From Thermoleophilaceae bacterium (GTDB lineage Bacteria; Actinomycetota; Thermoleophilia; Solirubrobacterales; Thermoleophilaceae): a stretch of DNA of 36,073 nucleotides. The DNA lies in contig JAICJR010000010.1 of the NCBI GenBank assembly GCA_025928345.1, positions 1 through 36,073 on the forward strand, in the 5' to 3' direction. Within the stretch, counting starts at the first letter, position 1; the number at the start of each line of letters is the position of its first letter. Below, piece after piece: positions 1 to 8,725 of this stretch. The position numbers and the translations under genes are program-made. Under the pieces are notes generated by a model that did not search any database, was not told the origin of the DNA, and was given only the letters and a program-made list of their open reading frames with translations.

Positions 1-1073
<1,073 letters not shown>

Positions 1074-1484
1074 TTGGCCCGCAACAAGTTCCCGGTCGAG
1101 GTCCTCACCCCTGAGGGGAAGGTCTTCGACGACGAGGTGGAGATGGTGTCCACGCGAACGAGCGTGGGCTCCATCGGCATCCTCGCGAACCACGCCCCGC
1201 TGATGGCGATGCTCGAGCCGACAGAGCTGCGGCTCTACAAGTCGGACTCGGACATCGTGCGCTTCGCCCAGGGCGAGGGCTACCTCCAGGTGGTGGACAA
1301 CACAGCGCTGCTGCTGGTGGAGGACGCCGTGGATCCCGAGAAGCTCGACCGCTCGGCGATCGAGTCCCAGCTCGAGAACGCGCGCCGCGCGCTCGAGGAG
1401 GCCGAGGCGGGTTCAGAGGAGGGCCGCCGGGCCGAGCGCGACATCAAGCGCTACGAAGCCTTTCTCGAGGTCGGCGGAAGCTAA
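1074..1484 (+). CDS. atpC: ATP synthase F1 subunit epsilon
   Basis: The epsilon subunit of F1 is part of the central rotor stalk and can restrain ATP hydrolysis. The 136-residue product starts MARNKFPVEVLTPEGKVF, a typical epsilon N-terminus. It shows the beta-sandwich pattern (SIGILANHAPLMAML) and the C-terminal helical pair (residues about 88-132, rich in Leu, Glu and Arg). Its length is normal for the family. The start is TTG, chosen because it follows the atpD stop without a gap, sits behind a strong GAGGAGGAG and gives the canonical N-terminus. It is the last gene of the atp operon here, since a hairpin follows. Function is certain; the non-ATG start is well supported. Confidence 0.96.
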   Translation: MARNKFPVEVLTPEGKVFDDEVEMVSTRTSVGSIGILANHAPLMAMLEPTELRLYKSDSDIVRFAQGEGYLQVVDNTALLLVEDAVDPEKLDRSAIESQLENARRALEEAEAGSEEGRRAERDIKRYEAFLEVGGS

Positions 1485-1493
1485 CGCGCAAAA

Positions 1494-1527
1494 GAGCGCG
1501 GCCCGCCATTTCGAGCGGACCGCGCTT
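1494..1527 (+). terminator. Hairpin ending the atp operon
   Basis: Ten bases after the atpC stop lies an 11-position stem (1496-1506 with 1515-1525, GCGCGGCCCGC against GCGGACCGCGC, one C-A mismatch) with an 8-base loop, extended by an A-T and a G-T pair. No clear T-run follows, so it is an imperfect intrinsic terminator, but its place is right. Confidence 0.6.
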
Positions 1528-1639
1528 GATGTTCCTCCTCGGTGCTGCTGCGGCGGTCAGTGGTGGCGGCTGTGCGTCACGAGGACCGTCTCGCAGCCGC
1601 TCACCTTGTCCTAGGTGGCGACCGGCGCGGGTCCTCGCA

Positions 1640-1645
1640 TAAGCT
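1640..1645 (+). promoter_or_regulatory. Candidate -10 element TAAGCT for a leaderless transcript
   Basis: TAAGCT fits the actinobacterial -10 pattern TANNNT and ends 8 bases before the ATG at 1654, so transcription would begin at or next to the start codon. No Shine-Dalgarno is visible. The arms CGAGGACC (1580-1587) and GGTCCTCG (1630-1637) form an inverted repeat that reaches to the edge of this element and could bind a regulator. No good -35 was found. Confidence 0.45.
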
Positions 1646-1653
1646 GACCGGCG

Positions 1654-2364
1654 ATGCGGACTCGCCTGGCCCTGGCTGTCGCTGCTCTCGCGTGCGCGTG
1701 TACGTGCGCCGTCGCGCGCGCCGATGCAACGCCCGACACCACGATCGTCTCCGGGCCGCAGGGGCTCAACACCACCGCTCTGCCCAGCTTCCAGTTCTCC
1801 TCGAACGTGGCGGGCGCGACCTTCCAGTGCAGCCTCGACCACGCGCCGTATGCCGCCTGCTCGAGCCCGCTCCAGCTGCCGCAGCTGGCGCAGGGGCCGC
1901 ACGTGTTCGACGTGCGCGCGGTGGACGGCTCAGGCCAGGTGGACCCGACGCCGGCGGAGCGCAGCTGGACCTACCTTTCGAACATCTCGGCGCCGGTGGT
2001 CAAGCTCATCTCACCGAGATCGGTGGTGAGGCGCGCGAGGCTGTTCGCGTTGCGCGGCACGTCCACCGCGGCGGCGGGTGTGACGCGTGTGGAGGTGGGG
2101 CTGATGGTGGCGGGCAGCCGCCACGACGTGTCGGGCGACCATCCGCAGCAGTGCAAGTTCGCGAACCTGCACAGCGGCAAGGTCACAACGCGCGCGTGTA
2201 TAGACGTGCGCTGGCTGAGGGCGCGCGGCACGACGAGCTGGAGGTTCCCGCTGTCGAAGAAGTTCCGCGCGCACGTGCCCGCCGGGCGCTACCTGGTGAT
2301 GGTGCGGTCGGTGAACAGCCTGGGCCTCCAGAAGGCGTACAACTTCCGCCGCAGCTTTCGCTGA
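1654..2364 (+). CDS. Exported protein with Ig-like module, unknown role
   Basis: The 236-residue product begins with a signal peptide (about residues 1-23: Arg-rich start, Ala/Leu/Cys core, cut near ARA-DA). Residues about 25-108 contain the pattern PDTTIVSGP, then FQCSLD, then YAACSSP and FDVRAVDGSGQVDPTPA. This is an Ig/fibronectin-like beta-sandwich of a kind I associate with secreted proteins of Thermoleophilia and other actinobacteria. The second half (about 115-236) is basic and beta-rich with a cysteine pair (QQCKF, ACIDV). There is no catalytic motif and no C-terminal anchor. It probably sits in or outside the cell wall. It is transcribed alone from a near-leaderless promoter, toward the cluster of other exported proteins. 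Export is well supported; function is not known. Confidence 0.8.
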   Translation: MRTRLALAVAALACACTCAVARADATPDTTIVSGPQGLNTTALPSFQFSSNVAGATFQCSLDHAPYAACSSPLQLPQLAQGPHVFDVRAVDGSGQVDPTPAERSWTYLSNISAPVVKLISPRSVVRRARLFALRGTSTAAAGVTRVEVGLMVAGSRHDVSGDHPQQCKFANLHSGKVTTRACIDVRWLRARGTTSWRFPLSKKFRAHVPAGRYLVMVRSVNSLGLQKAYNFRRSFR

Positions 2365-2453
2365 TTGACTGACAAATCGGTCACTCAGGTGGGGTACGCA
2401 CGTGTTCTCCCTCCCCCGGGGTAGAAAGATCCCCCCGGCGGAAGATTCGCCGG
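2365..2453. other. Intergenic hairpins between two exported-protein genes
   Basis: Just after the stop, TGAC-AAATCG-GTCA with flanking TGA/TCA pairs makes a weak stem (2365-2387). Further on, CCGGCG (2435-2440) and CGCCGG (2448-2453) enclose a 7-base loop. Neither has a T-run. Either could end the upstream transcript. Confidence 0.35.
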
Positions 2454-2467
2454 CGCCGCAGTCGCCA

Positions 2468-2541
2468 TAGGCTCGCTTCGGCTATCCGGGGGGAGAGGAC
2501 TCCTCCCCTGGAGGCGTACCCCGTCAACTAAGGAGGAGGAG
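2468..2541 (+). promoter_or_regulatory. Candidate promoter (TAGGCT) and strong RBS of the next gene
   Basis: TAGGCT at 2468-2473 fits TANNNT and would give a leader of about 65 bases. Within the leader GGGGAG...CTCCCC can form a small stem near 2490-2508. The leader ends with AAGGAGGAGGAG (2530-2541), an unusually strong Shine-Dalgarno three bases before the GTG start. The stretch CCGTCAACTAAGGAGGAG resembles the leader of the phosphatase gene at 16089. Confidence 0.5.
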
Positions 2542-2544
2542 CTC

Positions 2545-3831
2545 GTGTCGAGAGCCCGATCCTGGACTCGTATGCTCGGCATATTGGTCCTGGTAGGCGC
2601 CGTAGCGGCAGTCTTCGCCGGTCCGGCGAGCGCCTACACCCATAAGCAGAAGAGGCACATTCAGCGTGTCCTTCTGCATCAGCTGAAGAAGCATCCTCGG
2701 CTGATCAAGAACAAGCACTGGCTGCGCAAGGCGGATCACGTGCAGGAAGTTCTGCCGCTTACGGTTCGCTTGAACCCGTCGCTCGGTCCCGCCGGTACGG
2801 CGCCCAGCGACGACACCGCGCTGCTGGATTTCTCGGATACGTTCGGGCCAGACACGTCGGCCAAGACGACCACGCTCAACGGCGTCGTGCACGTCGATGC
2901 GCACTTCGGAAACCCGCAGGACGGCGACACGCTCGGCTCGCTCCGGCTTGTCGTGCGTGATCTGAGCCTGTCGGCCGCCAGTGTTGGCGTGCTCGATAAC
3001 GATCAGGCCACGTCCAGCGCTGTCGATGGATACAACTGCCCGAGCCTGTTGACCTCGGCTCCGCAGTGGACCATCACGAATGGCGGGGTTGGCACGCTCA
3101 GTGGCGCGGCCGTCCCGACGGTCCTCGCTCCGAGCCTGGATCCCAACACGGTCGTCCGGACAGCGCCGATTGGCCTTTCACTGGCCAGCACCTCGGCGCC
3201 GAACGTCGGATCGGCGAATCTGTTCCAGCCGTCTGACAACGTCCGGCTCAGCCTGCATGCCAATGCTGCGGTCAACACGATTTTCCGTGTGCTCGACAAC
3301 GGCACGGGTGCAAGCGGCCTGCTTGCTCCAGGCACGATCCCGACCGGCCACTTCAATTGCGATGAGGCCATCGCGGGTCAGACCACCGGAGATGCGACGA
3401 AGAACATCATCCCGGTGAACGTCGCGGGAACCCTGAAGATCTCGCCGGCGCTCACCGCCGACGGTCATCTTCGGATCGCGACCCTGAGCGTCAAGACCCC
3501 GGTCCAGGCGCCCTCGGACGGAAGCGAGATCGGTCACTCGAGCGTTGACGCCTGCCTGCAGCCGTACGCGCTCGTGGATACGGCGAAGGCGCAGACGGAT
3601 GTCAGCGATTTCGAGACCGCGATCGGTACGCCGGGTACTCCGGATCCGACGACCATGGTCACCGGCTCGTCGCCCGGGACGGCGTGCGACGCCACCCCGT
3701 TCGCGACCAACTTCCCGTTGGCGCAACTCGGGGAGACGGAGATCACGCCTACGCCGGCGAAGTTCCTGCATCTCGACCCGAACGTGCAGGTCACGAACCT
3801 CACGGGCGAGGCCCTGATCGGGACGTACTAG
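2545..3831 (+). CDS. Exported protein A of a paralogous pair, unknown function
   Basis: The 428-residue product starts with GTG behind a very strong RBS. It has a signal peptide (about 1-30, cut near PASA-YT). Next comes a basic amphipathic segment (about 31-65: HIQRVLLHQLKKHPRLI...LRKAD), then the block LPLTVRLNP (about 70-78) and a long beta-rich region with four cysteines (NCPS, FNCDEA, DACLQ, TACDA). The end reads VQVTNLTGEALIGTY. The basic helix, LPLTVRLNP, the ISP-LT-DGHLR-TL block and the VQVT-LTGE end all recur in the product at 6751-7737, so the two are paralogues. There is no enzyme motif and no anchor. By eye this gene is poorer in G+C than its neighbours. I do not recognise the family; a secreted structural or binding protein is the simplest guess. 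Confidence 0.8.
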   Translation: MSRARSWTRMLGILVLVGAVAAVFAGPASAYTHKQKRHIQRVLLHQLKKHPRLIKNKHWLRKADHVQEVLPLTVRLNPSLGPAGTAPSDDTALLDFSDTFGPDTSAKTTTLNGVVHVDAHFGNPQDGDTLGSLRLVVRDLSLSAASVGVLDNDQATSSAVDGYNCPSLLTSAPQWTITNGGVGTLSGAAVPTVLAPSLDPNTVVRTAPIGLSLASTSAPNVGSANLFQPSDNVRLSLHANAAVNTIFRVLDNGTGASGLLAPGTIPTGHFNCDEAIAGQTTGDATKNIIPVNVAGTLKISPALTADGHLRIATLSVKTPVQAPSDGSEIGHSSVDACLQPYALVDTAKAQTDVSDFETAIGTPGTPDPTTMVTGSSPGTACDATPFATNFPLAQLGETEITPTPAKFLHLDPNVQVTNLTGEALIGTY

Positions 3832-3842
3832 GGGGAAGCAGT

Positions 3843-3900
3843 GCAGGTGTCATCACCTGCCGGTGAGCGGGCGTCGCACCATCTGGTGCGGCGCCCGTTT
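3843..3900 (+). terminator. Tandem hairpins, intrinsic terminator
   Basis: Two stems follow the stop of the preceding gene. The first is GCAGGTG-TCAT-CACCTGC (3843-3860). The second is a 13-bp stem (3869-3881 with 3884-3896, one G-T pair), followed by GTTT and a pyrimidine-rich stretch. The second looks like a genuine intrinsic terminator. It also argues against an upstream start near 3863 for the next gene. Confidence 0.75.
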
Positions 3901-4030
3901 CGCCCTTTCCAAAGGCTTTTGTGAGGAGGCGGATGTGGTGAGAGTCGTGTTAGGGTGGGGGCGGATCGGAGCCAGGCCCGGCTTCGACCCCTTGCCTCGA
4001 ATGGACTCGCTATCCAATCGCCCTGCGCGC

Positions 4031-5149
4031 ATGCGCGCGCTCCTCACTGCCGCCATTGCTGCGGCGCTTGCGCTCGCCCTGCTGCTGACCGCGCAGGCGT
4101 CGGCTTCGGAGCAGCAGGCGGTCTCCCAGGCCGCGCAGCGGATTCACTCGCTCTCCTCGCACGTGCGCCACGCGGGGGCGACGAAGAAAAAGAAGAAGTC
4201 GAGGAAGAAGTCGAAGCTGTGCGTGGTCAAGCGGCTCGTGAACGGCAAGCTGCGCACCGTCTACACGCACACCTACGTCTACAAGTTCGTGAAGCGCCAC
4301 GGCGTGCGCGTGCGCGTGATCCGGCGCGTGCGGGTGAAGATGCGCGCGCACTGCACCAAGGCGTGCGTGAAGACGAAGGTGAGGGGGCTGCGGCTCGTCA
4401 CCGTCTACCGCAAGCGCCGCGTTCGCGTCCGGATCATCCGGCACGGGCGCATCGTCAGCGTGATCCGCAAGCGCAAGGTGCCGGTGCTCGTCGCGTGTCC
4501 CAAGAACAAGAACGGCACCACGGTTCTTGGCACGCCGGTGACGATCACCCTGCTCCAGGGAAGCACCGCCACGCTCGACTTCCAGGCGTTCACGCGCACC
4601 ACCGATTTGAGCGGGACGGTGAAGGGCTTCTCGCCCGGCAAGATCAATCTCAACAGCGACGTGAACTTCACGTTCACGAGCGCGCGCTTGAACGTCGCGC
4701 CAACCGGTGTCTTCATAGATGACGCGTGCAACGGAGAGGTGAGCGCGTCGATCGAGACGGACCCGAACACGTACGCGCTGCTGGACGACTCGAAGAGCAA
4801 CATCGGCACGCTGACGGGCAACTCGATTGTCGCGAGCGAGAACCTGATCCTGCGTGTGCCGCTGGATCTGCGGAACAACGACACCGGCTGTCACGACCCG
4901 TACCTGACCACCGGCTATGCGGAGATCCCGTTCAGGGTGACCCTAGGTGGGAAGCTCGGCAGCCAGAACGGCTCGCTCGTCGCGAACCTCACCTCGGCGG
5001 AGCAGTTCCTCGACGCCGATGCCTGCCTTTCCCTGGGTGATCCGACGCAGCCCTGCAACGGACTCGCCATCCCGTTCCCGTTCTTCATCGCCACCCACGT
5101 GGTCGGCCGGGTGGACCTCGGCAAGTACGGGACGATCCACCTGCAGTGA
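4031..5149 (+). CDS. Exported, strongly basic protein with alternating Val/Arg segment
   Basis: The 372-residue product starts with a signal peptide (MRALLTAAIAAALALALLL, cut near ASA-SE). An in-frame ATG at 4001 would add ten residues; 4031 is chosen because it gives a standard signal peptide. Mature residues about 50-62 are a lysine block (KKKKKSRKKSK). Residues about 63-160 are repeats of alternating hydrophobic and basic residues (VRVRVIRRVRVKMR, RRVRVRIIRHGRIV) punctuated by cysteines (LCVV, HCTKACVK, VACP). This pattern suggests amphipathic beta strands with one charged face. The C-terminal half (about 165-372) is a neutral, Asn/Thr-rich beta domain without basic runs. It could bind anionic wall polymers, DNA or polyphosphate, but this is inference. 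The stop overlaps the protease start (TGATG). I do not recognise the family. Confidence 0.75.
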   Translation: MRALLTAAIAAALALALLLTAQASASEQQAVSQAAQRIHSLSSHVRHAGATKKKKKSRKKSKLCVVKRLVNGKLRTVYTHTYVYKFVKRHGVRVRVIRRVRVKMRAHCTKACVKTKVRGLRLVTVYRKRRVRVRIIRHGRIVSVIRKRKVPVLVACPKNKNGTTVLGTPVTITLLQGSTATLDFQAFTRTTDLSGTVKGFSPGKINLNSDVNFTFTSARLNVAPTGVFIDDACNGEVSASIETDPNTYALLDDSKSNIGTLTGNSIVASENLILRVPLDLRNNDTGCHDPYLTTGYAEIPFRVTLGGKLGSQNGSLVANLTSAEQFLDADACLSLGDPTQPCNGLAIPFPFFIATHVVGRVDLGKYGTIHLQ

Positions 5150-6744
5150 TGCGCCGGCTCGCCCTGGGCCTCGCCATCCTCTCGCTGGTGGCTGCGGGGG
5201 AGGCTCGGGCTGCGGTCGTCGTGCACTCCGGTGGTAGCGCGCAGCTGCTGGTCGCGCTCAAGCCGGGAGTGCGCGCGGCTTCCGCGTTCCGGGGCGCGCG
5301 GCTCGTGTCGCGGGCCCTCGGCGTGTACGAGGTGGCGGCGCCCCGCGGTGTGAATCCGCGCGTGGCGGCGCGGCGCCTGCTTGAACGCGGCGATGTGCTC
5401 ACCGCGCAGCCCGACTGGGTGCTCCACGAGGCGCAGCAGGCGTTCGCGCTCTGTGTAGCGCGCCCACAGAACCCGCTGGGCTACGTCCTCCCGGCGGTGG
5501 GCGCCGACATCATTCAGCAGCCGTCCACCACCGGCATTCTCGCGGTGCTCGACAGCGGGATCGACAGCACGGTGCCCGAGTTCTTCGGCCGCATCGTCCA
5601 TCCGGTGAACGTCGTGTCGGGCGGCACCGACGTGACCGACACGGACGGCCACGGCACCGAGGTGGCGGGCGTGGCCGCGGCGCGGCCCGGCGGCATCGCC
5701 GGCGTGTCGCAGAACAGCCCGATCATGCCGGTGAAGATGCTTGACCCGCAGGGCGACACGTCGGTGGGCACCTTCGTGAAGGCGATGGACGCCGCGGTGG
5801 CCGCGCACGCGAGCGTGATCAACGTGAGCTCGGCGGCACCGGCAACCGACACGTCGCCGTCGGAGGATCAGGTGGCCACGATGGCGATCGACCGCGCGTT
5901 CGCGAGCGGCGCGATCGTGGTGGCGGCCGCCGGCAACGAGGGCTCGAGCACGCCGGACGTGCCGTCCGCCTATCCGCACGTGCTGTCGGTCGCGGCCACC
6001 GATGAGGGCGACGTGCCGGCCAGCTTCTCGAACACCGGCAGCTCGATCGACCTCGCCGCACCCGGCGTGGACGTTCTCTCACTTGTGCCGTCGTCGATCT
6101 GCCCGAGTGAGGTGGCGAACGTGGAGGGCACGTCGTTCTCCTCGCCGGCCGTCGCGGGCGCCGCCGCGATCCTGCGAGCGCAGCGGCCCGCGCTCACGCC
6201 GTCGCAGGTGTTCGATCTGCTGCGGTTGAGCGCCCGCGATGTGGGACCAAAGGGCTGGGACGCGCAGACCGGCTTCGGCGTCGTGAACGTGCTCTCGGCG
6301 CTCACGGCGAAGCCGCCCGCGGACGAGCCGGGCGAGCTGGACGACGACGTGTACTGGGTGCGCGGCCGCTACGCCGCGGACCACCCGTTCCAGCTCTCGC
6401 CGCACCGGCGCTCGCGCACGATCCACGATCGGCTCGGCGCGTTCAACGACCCGTTCGACGTCTTCCGGCTCAAGCTGCGCAAGGGCGACAGGCTCAAGGT
6501 CAGCCTCAAGGGCGCGCCCGGCACGCGCTTCGCGCTCGGGCTGTGGAACTCGAAGACAGGCGCGTTCGATATCTCGGAACGGCGCGCCCGCCACCTGTCC
6601 GACTACGCGGACCACCGCGGGTCGAGCGAGCGGCTGCGCGATCACATCGGCAAGTCGGGCATCTACTACCTGAGCGTGGAGGCGCCCCACGCGGACCCGC
6701 CGAGCGGCGACACGAGCTACACGCTCTCGTTGAAGAGGGGGTGA
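5149..6744 (+). CDS. Secreted subtilisin-like serine protease (S8)
   Basis: The 531-residue product is an exported S8-family protease. A signal peptide (about 1-22, cut near ARA-AV) is followed by a short propeptide-like region (about 25-95). The catalytic domain shows the triad in order: Asp135 (AVLDSGID), His168 (DGHGTEVAG) and Ser329 (GTSFSSPAVAG), with the oxyanion Asn263 (AAAGNEG). All key residues are present, so it should be active. A C-terminal domain (about 395-531: FDVFRLKLRKGDRLKVSLKG, then YYLSVEAP) resembles the prepeptidase C-terminal beta-sandwich fold. The ATG overlaps the previous stop by one base, so it is likely coupled to the basic protein. It may process or turn over that protein or proteins A and B, but this is inference. 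A GTG three bases earlier is a less likely start. Confidence 0.92.
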   Translation: MRRLALGLAILSLVAAGEARAAVVVHSGGSAQLLVALKPGVRAASAFRGARLVSRALGVYEVAAPRGVNPRVAARRLLERGDVLTAQPDWVLHEAQQAFALCVARPQNPLGYVLPAVGADIIQQPSTTGILAVLDSGIDSTVPEFFGRIVHPVNVVSGGTDVTDTDGHGTEVAGVAAARPGGIAGVSQNSPIMPVKMLDPQGDTSVGTFVKAMDAAVAAHASVINVSSAAPATDTSPSEDQVATMAIDRAFASGAIVVAAAGNEGSSTPDVPSAYPHVLSVAATDEGDVPASFSNTGSSIDLAAPGVDVLSLVPSSICPSEVANVEGTSFSSPAVAGAAAILRAQRPALTPSQVFDLLRLSARDVGPKGWDAQTGFGVVNVLSALTAKPPADEPGELDDDVYWVRGRYAADHPFQLSPHRRSRTIHDRLGAFNDPFDVFRLKLRKGDRLKVSLKGAPGTRFALGLWNSKTGAFDISERRARHLSDYADHRGSSERLRDHIGKSGIYYLSVEAPHADPPSGDTSYTLSLKRG

Positions 6745-6750
6745 GCCGTC

Positions 6751-7737
6751 ATGCTGCGCAAGGCTGCCGTGCCCGCCGCGCTGGTCACGATCGCCGGCTG
6801 CTGCTTCGGGCTCGCGTCCGGCGCTGACGCACACGCGGCGCGGCATCGCCACCACTCGAGCGCGCACGCCCGCCACGTGCGCAGGATGCTGCTGCGCGAG
6901 CTCAAGCGCCACCCGCGCGTGATCCTGCACCGCAGCTTCGCGCGGAAGGCCGACTCGGTGAACCTGCGGCTGCCGCTCACCGTGCGGCTCAACCCGCAGC
7001 TCGGCGGCGGAACCGAGGCGGCGAGCGACGACGTCCTCACGCTCGATCTCGGCACGGACGCCTTCACCGATCCCGCGGGCAACCTCGCGAGCGCCGTGCA
7101 GGTCGTGCTCCATGGCAAGTTCGGCATGCTCGGCCGCTTCGACATCGACACCTCCGGCACCGGCGAGCTCGGCGCGCTGCGCCTCGACGCCGGGCAGGTG
7201 AACATGACCGCCGACCCGTTCCCGATCGTCGAGCCGGCCAGCGCGTGCACGGACGGCGGTCCGCTGCTTCAGTCGGGCCCCGCAACGATCGTCACCGCGC
7301 CGCCGCTGCCCGCGAGCGACAAGCGCGGCGGGATGCTCAACTGGTTCACGGGCGACTTCAGCATGCGCCTCTACACGCAGTTCGACCTGAACAGCCAGCG
7401 GCGCGCCACGTGCGACGACCCGTTCTTCTGGACCGACCGCATTACGTCGACCACGAACTCGGTGATCCCGATCGACATGGTCGGCAGATCCCACATCAGC
7501 CCGACCCTGACGAGCGACGGACACCTGCGCCTGTTCACGCTCACCTTCGACAACGTGGTGACGGCGCAGAACGCGCTGCCGGCGATCCTCCACACCTGCA
7601 CGCAGGCCACCACCACGCTCGCCACCGACCCGGCGCCAACCGACGCCTGTGACGGCGTATCGGGAGACGAGGCGCAGATCCCGATGACCGTGCAGGTCAC
7701 GCACCTCACCGGTGAGGTGCTTGTGGGCGACGCCTAG
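6751..7737 (+). CDS. Exported protein B, paralogue of the product at 2545
   Basis: The 328-residue product starts six bases after the protease stop, so it shares that operon. It has a signal peptide (about 1-30) and a His/Arg-rich stretch. The block shared with protein A follows: VRRMLLRELKRHPRVI...RKAD, LPLTVRLNP, then a beta-rich region with ISPTLTSDGHLRLFTLTF and the closing VQVTHLTGEVLVGDA. Four cysteines in the mature part (SACTDG, ATCDDP, HTCTQ, DACDG) suggest two disulfides, as in protein A. It is about 100 residues shorter than A. There is no enzyme motif and no wall anchor. The stop codon shares CTAG with the convergent LuxR gene. Export and paralogy are clear; function is unknown. 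Confidence 0.8.
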   Translation: MLRKAAVPAALVTIAGCCFGLASGADAHAARHRHHSSAHARHVRRMLLRELKRHPRVILHRSFARKADSVNLRLPLTVRLNPQLGGGTEAASDDVLTLDLGTDAFTDPAGNLASAVQVVLHGKFGMLGRFDIDTSGTGELGALRLDAGQVNMTADPFPIVEPASACTDGGPLLQSGPATIVTAPPLPASDKRGGMLNWFTGDFSMRLYTQFDLNSQRRATCDDPFFWTDRITSTTNSVIPIDMVGRSHISPTLTSDGHLRLFTLTFDNVVTAQNALPAILHTCTQATTTLATDPAPTDACDGVSGDEAQIPMTVQVTHLTGEVLVGDA

Positions 7738-8675
7738 AGCCCGCCGGCCTGCGGCGTCTGCGCGGTGAGGCGGAAGTAGCGCGACACCGCCTCGGCGCGG
7801 TTGGCCGCGCGCAGCTTGCGCAGGATGTGCTTCACGTGCGACTTCACGGTGCCGACGGAGATCACGAGCCGGTCGGCGATCTCCGCGTTGCTCGCTCCCG
7901 CGGCCATGAGGTCGAGCACCTCGAGCTCGCGCCGGGTGAGCAGCCCGTCGAGCCCGAGCGGCACCGACGCCGGGCGCTCGAGCGCCGCCTGGATCTGATC
8001 GTGGGAGCCGTTCGTGCCGTTGCCGTTCCCGTTGGACGTCGCGCGACATAGGTCGAGCTCCGTTGCGCGGAGGTCCTCGATGAGGCTCGCGGCGGTCTGT
8101 GCCATCTGCCGGATCTGCGCGGTCTCGGACTCGAGACGTTCCATGAGCAGCGCGCGCTCGACGGCGTAGCCGAAGCCCTCGGCGAACGTCCAGAGCACGT
8201 CGCGGTCGCGGTCGTCCACGACGAGGTCGCGGATGCGGTGGTCCGCGTGCAGCATCCCGATCACGCGGCCGCCCGGCATGATCGGCGCGGCGACGTACGA
8301 CTTGGTCGAGCACGCCTGCACGAGCGGCTTGAACGTGCGCGGATCGTTCTCCGCGTCCATGACGATCACGGGGCGCTCGCGGCGGATCATCTCCGTCTCG
8401 AGCAGCATGTGGTTGAGCTGCGGTCGCACCATGCGCGCGAGCTCGACGAAGTCCTGAGCCCCGGCGGGGTCGCCGCTGAAATACGCGCACTCGGCCACCA
8501 GCTCCGAGCCCTCGACGCGGAACAGCACCGCCCGGTCGAAGCCGCAGGTGCGGCAGAGCTCCACCGTGGCACGCTGCATCAGCTCCGCGACCGAGCCCGC
8601 GCCGCGCAGGCGCGCAAGCGCCAGGCGTACGCTGGCAAGCGCGTCGTCGCTTGTACCGCTCCCCTCCGTGGCCAC
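7734..8675 (-). CDS. GAF-domain LuxR-family transcription regulator
   Basis: The 313-residue protein has an N-terminal GAF sensor domain (about 20-180: CRTCGFDRAVLFRVEG, then APIMPGGRVIGMLHAD). A short Asn/Gly linker (SNGNGNGTNGS, near 223-233) follows, then a C-terminal LuxR/NarL helix-turn-helix (about 244-305: LTRRELEVLDLMAAGASNAEIADRL, SVGTVKSHVKHILRKL). There is no receiver domain, so it probably responds to a small ligand or redox state through GAF and binds DNA as a dimer. The start is GTG behind a TAGGCT -10. It converges on protein B, with the two stops sharing CTAG, and lies downstream of the tetR operon on the same strand. Its targets are unknown; the adjacent exported-protein cluster is a candidate by position only. 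Confidence 0.88.
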   Translation of the reverse strand: MATEGSGTSDDALASVRLALARLRGAGSVAELMQRATVELCRTCGFDRAVLFRVEGSELVAECAYFSGDPAGAQDFVELARMVRPQLNHMLLETEMIRRERPVIVMDAENDPRTFKPLVQACSTKSYVAAPIMPGGRVIGMLHADHRIRDLVVDDRDRDVLWTFAEGFGYAVERALLMERLESETAQIRQMAQTAASLIEDLRATELDLCRATSNGNGNGTNGSHDQIQAALERPASVPLGLDGLLTRRELEVLDLMAAGASNAEIADRLVISVGTVKSHVKHILRKLRAANRAEAVSRYFRLTAQTPQAGGL

Positions 8676-8687
8676 GAGTCCGCCGCG

Positions 8688-8693
8688 AGCCTA
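8688..8693 (-). promoter_or_regulatory. Candidate -10 TAGGCT of the GAF-LuxR gene
   Basis: On the minus strand GATAGGCT lies 12 bases upstream of the GTG start, in the 50-base gap after the flavin-fold gene. It fits TANNNT and matches the elements at 1640, 2468, 14894 and 28984. No Shine-Dalgarno is seen, so the transcript may be nearly leaderless. Confidence 0.45.
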
Positions 8694-8725
8694 TCACGGC
8701 CTGTGGCCTAGGTGGTTACAACTCC

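Noticed and set aside
1542-2372. 276-codon plus-strand frame overlapping the Ig-like protein gene
   Set aside because: The alternative frame at 1654 gives a signal peptide and Ig-like module; this one gives Arg-rich shadow sequence.
4180-4220. A-rich GAAGAAAAAGAAG run as a slippage site
   Set aside because: The A-run is only five bases and encodes the lysine block in a frame that continues normally; no sign of a shifted product.
6079-8697. 872-codon open frame on the minus strand
   Set aside because: It runs antisense to the protease and protein B and in another frame of the LuxR gene; its product is Arg/Ala-rich with no domain. High G+C makes such long shadow frames common.
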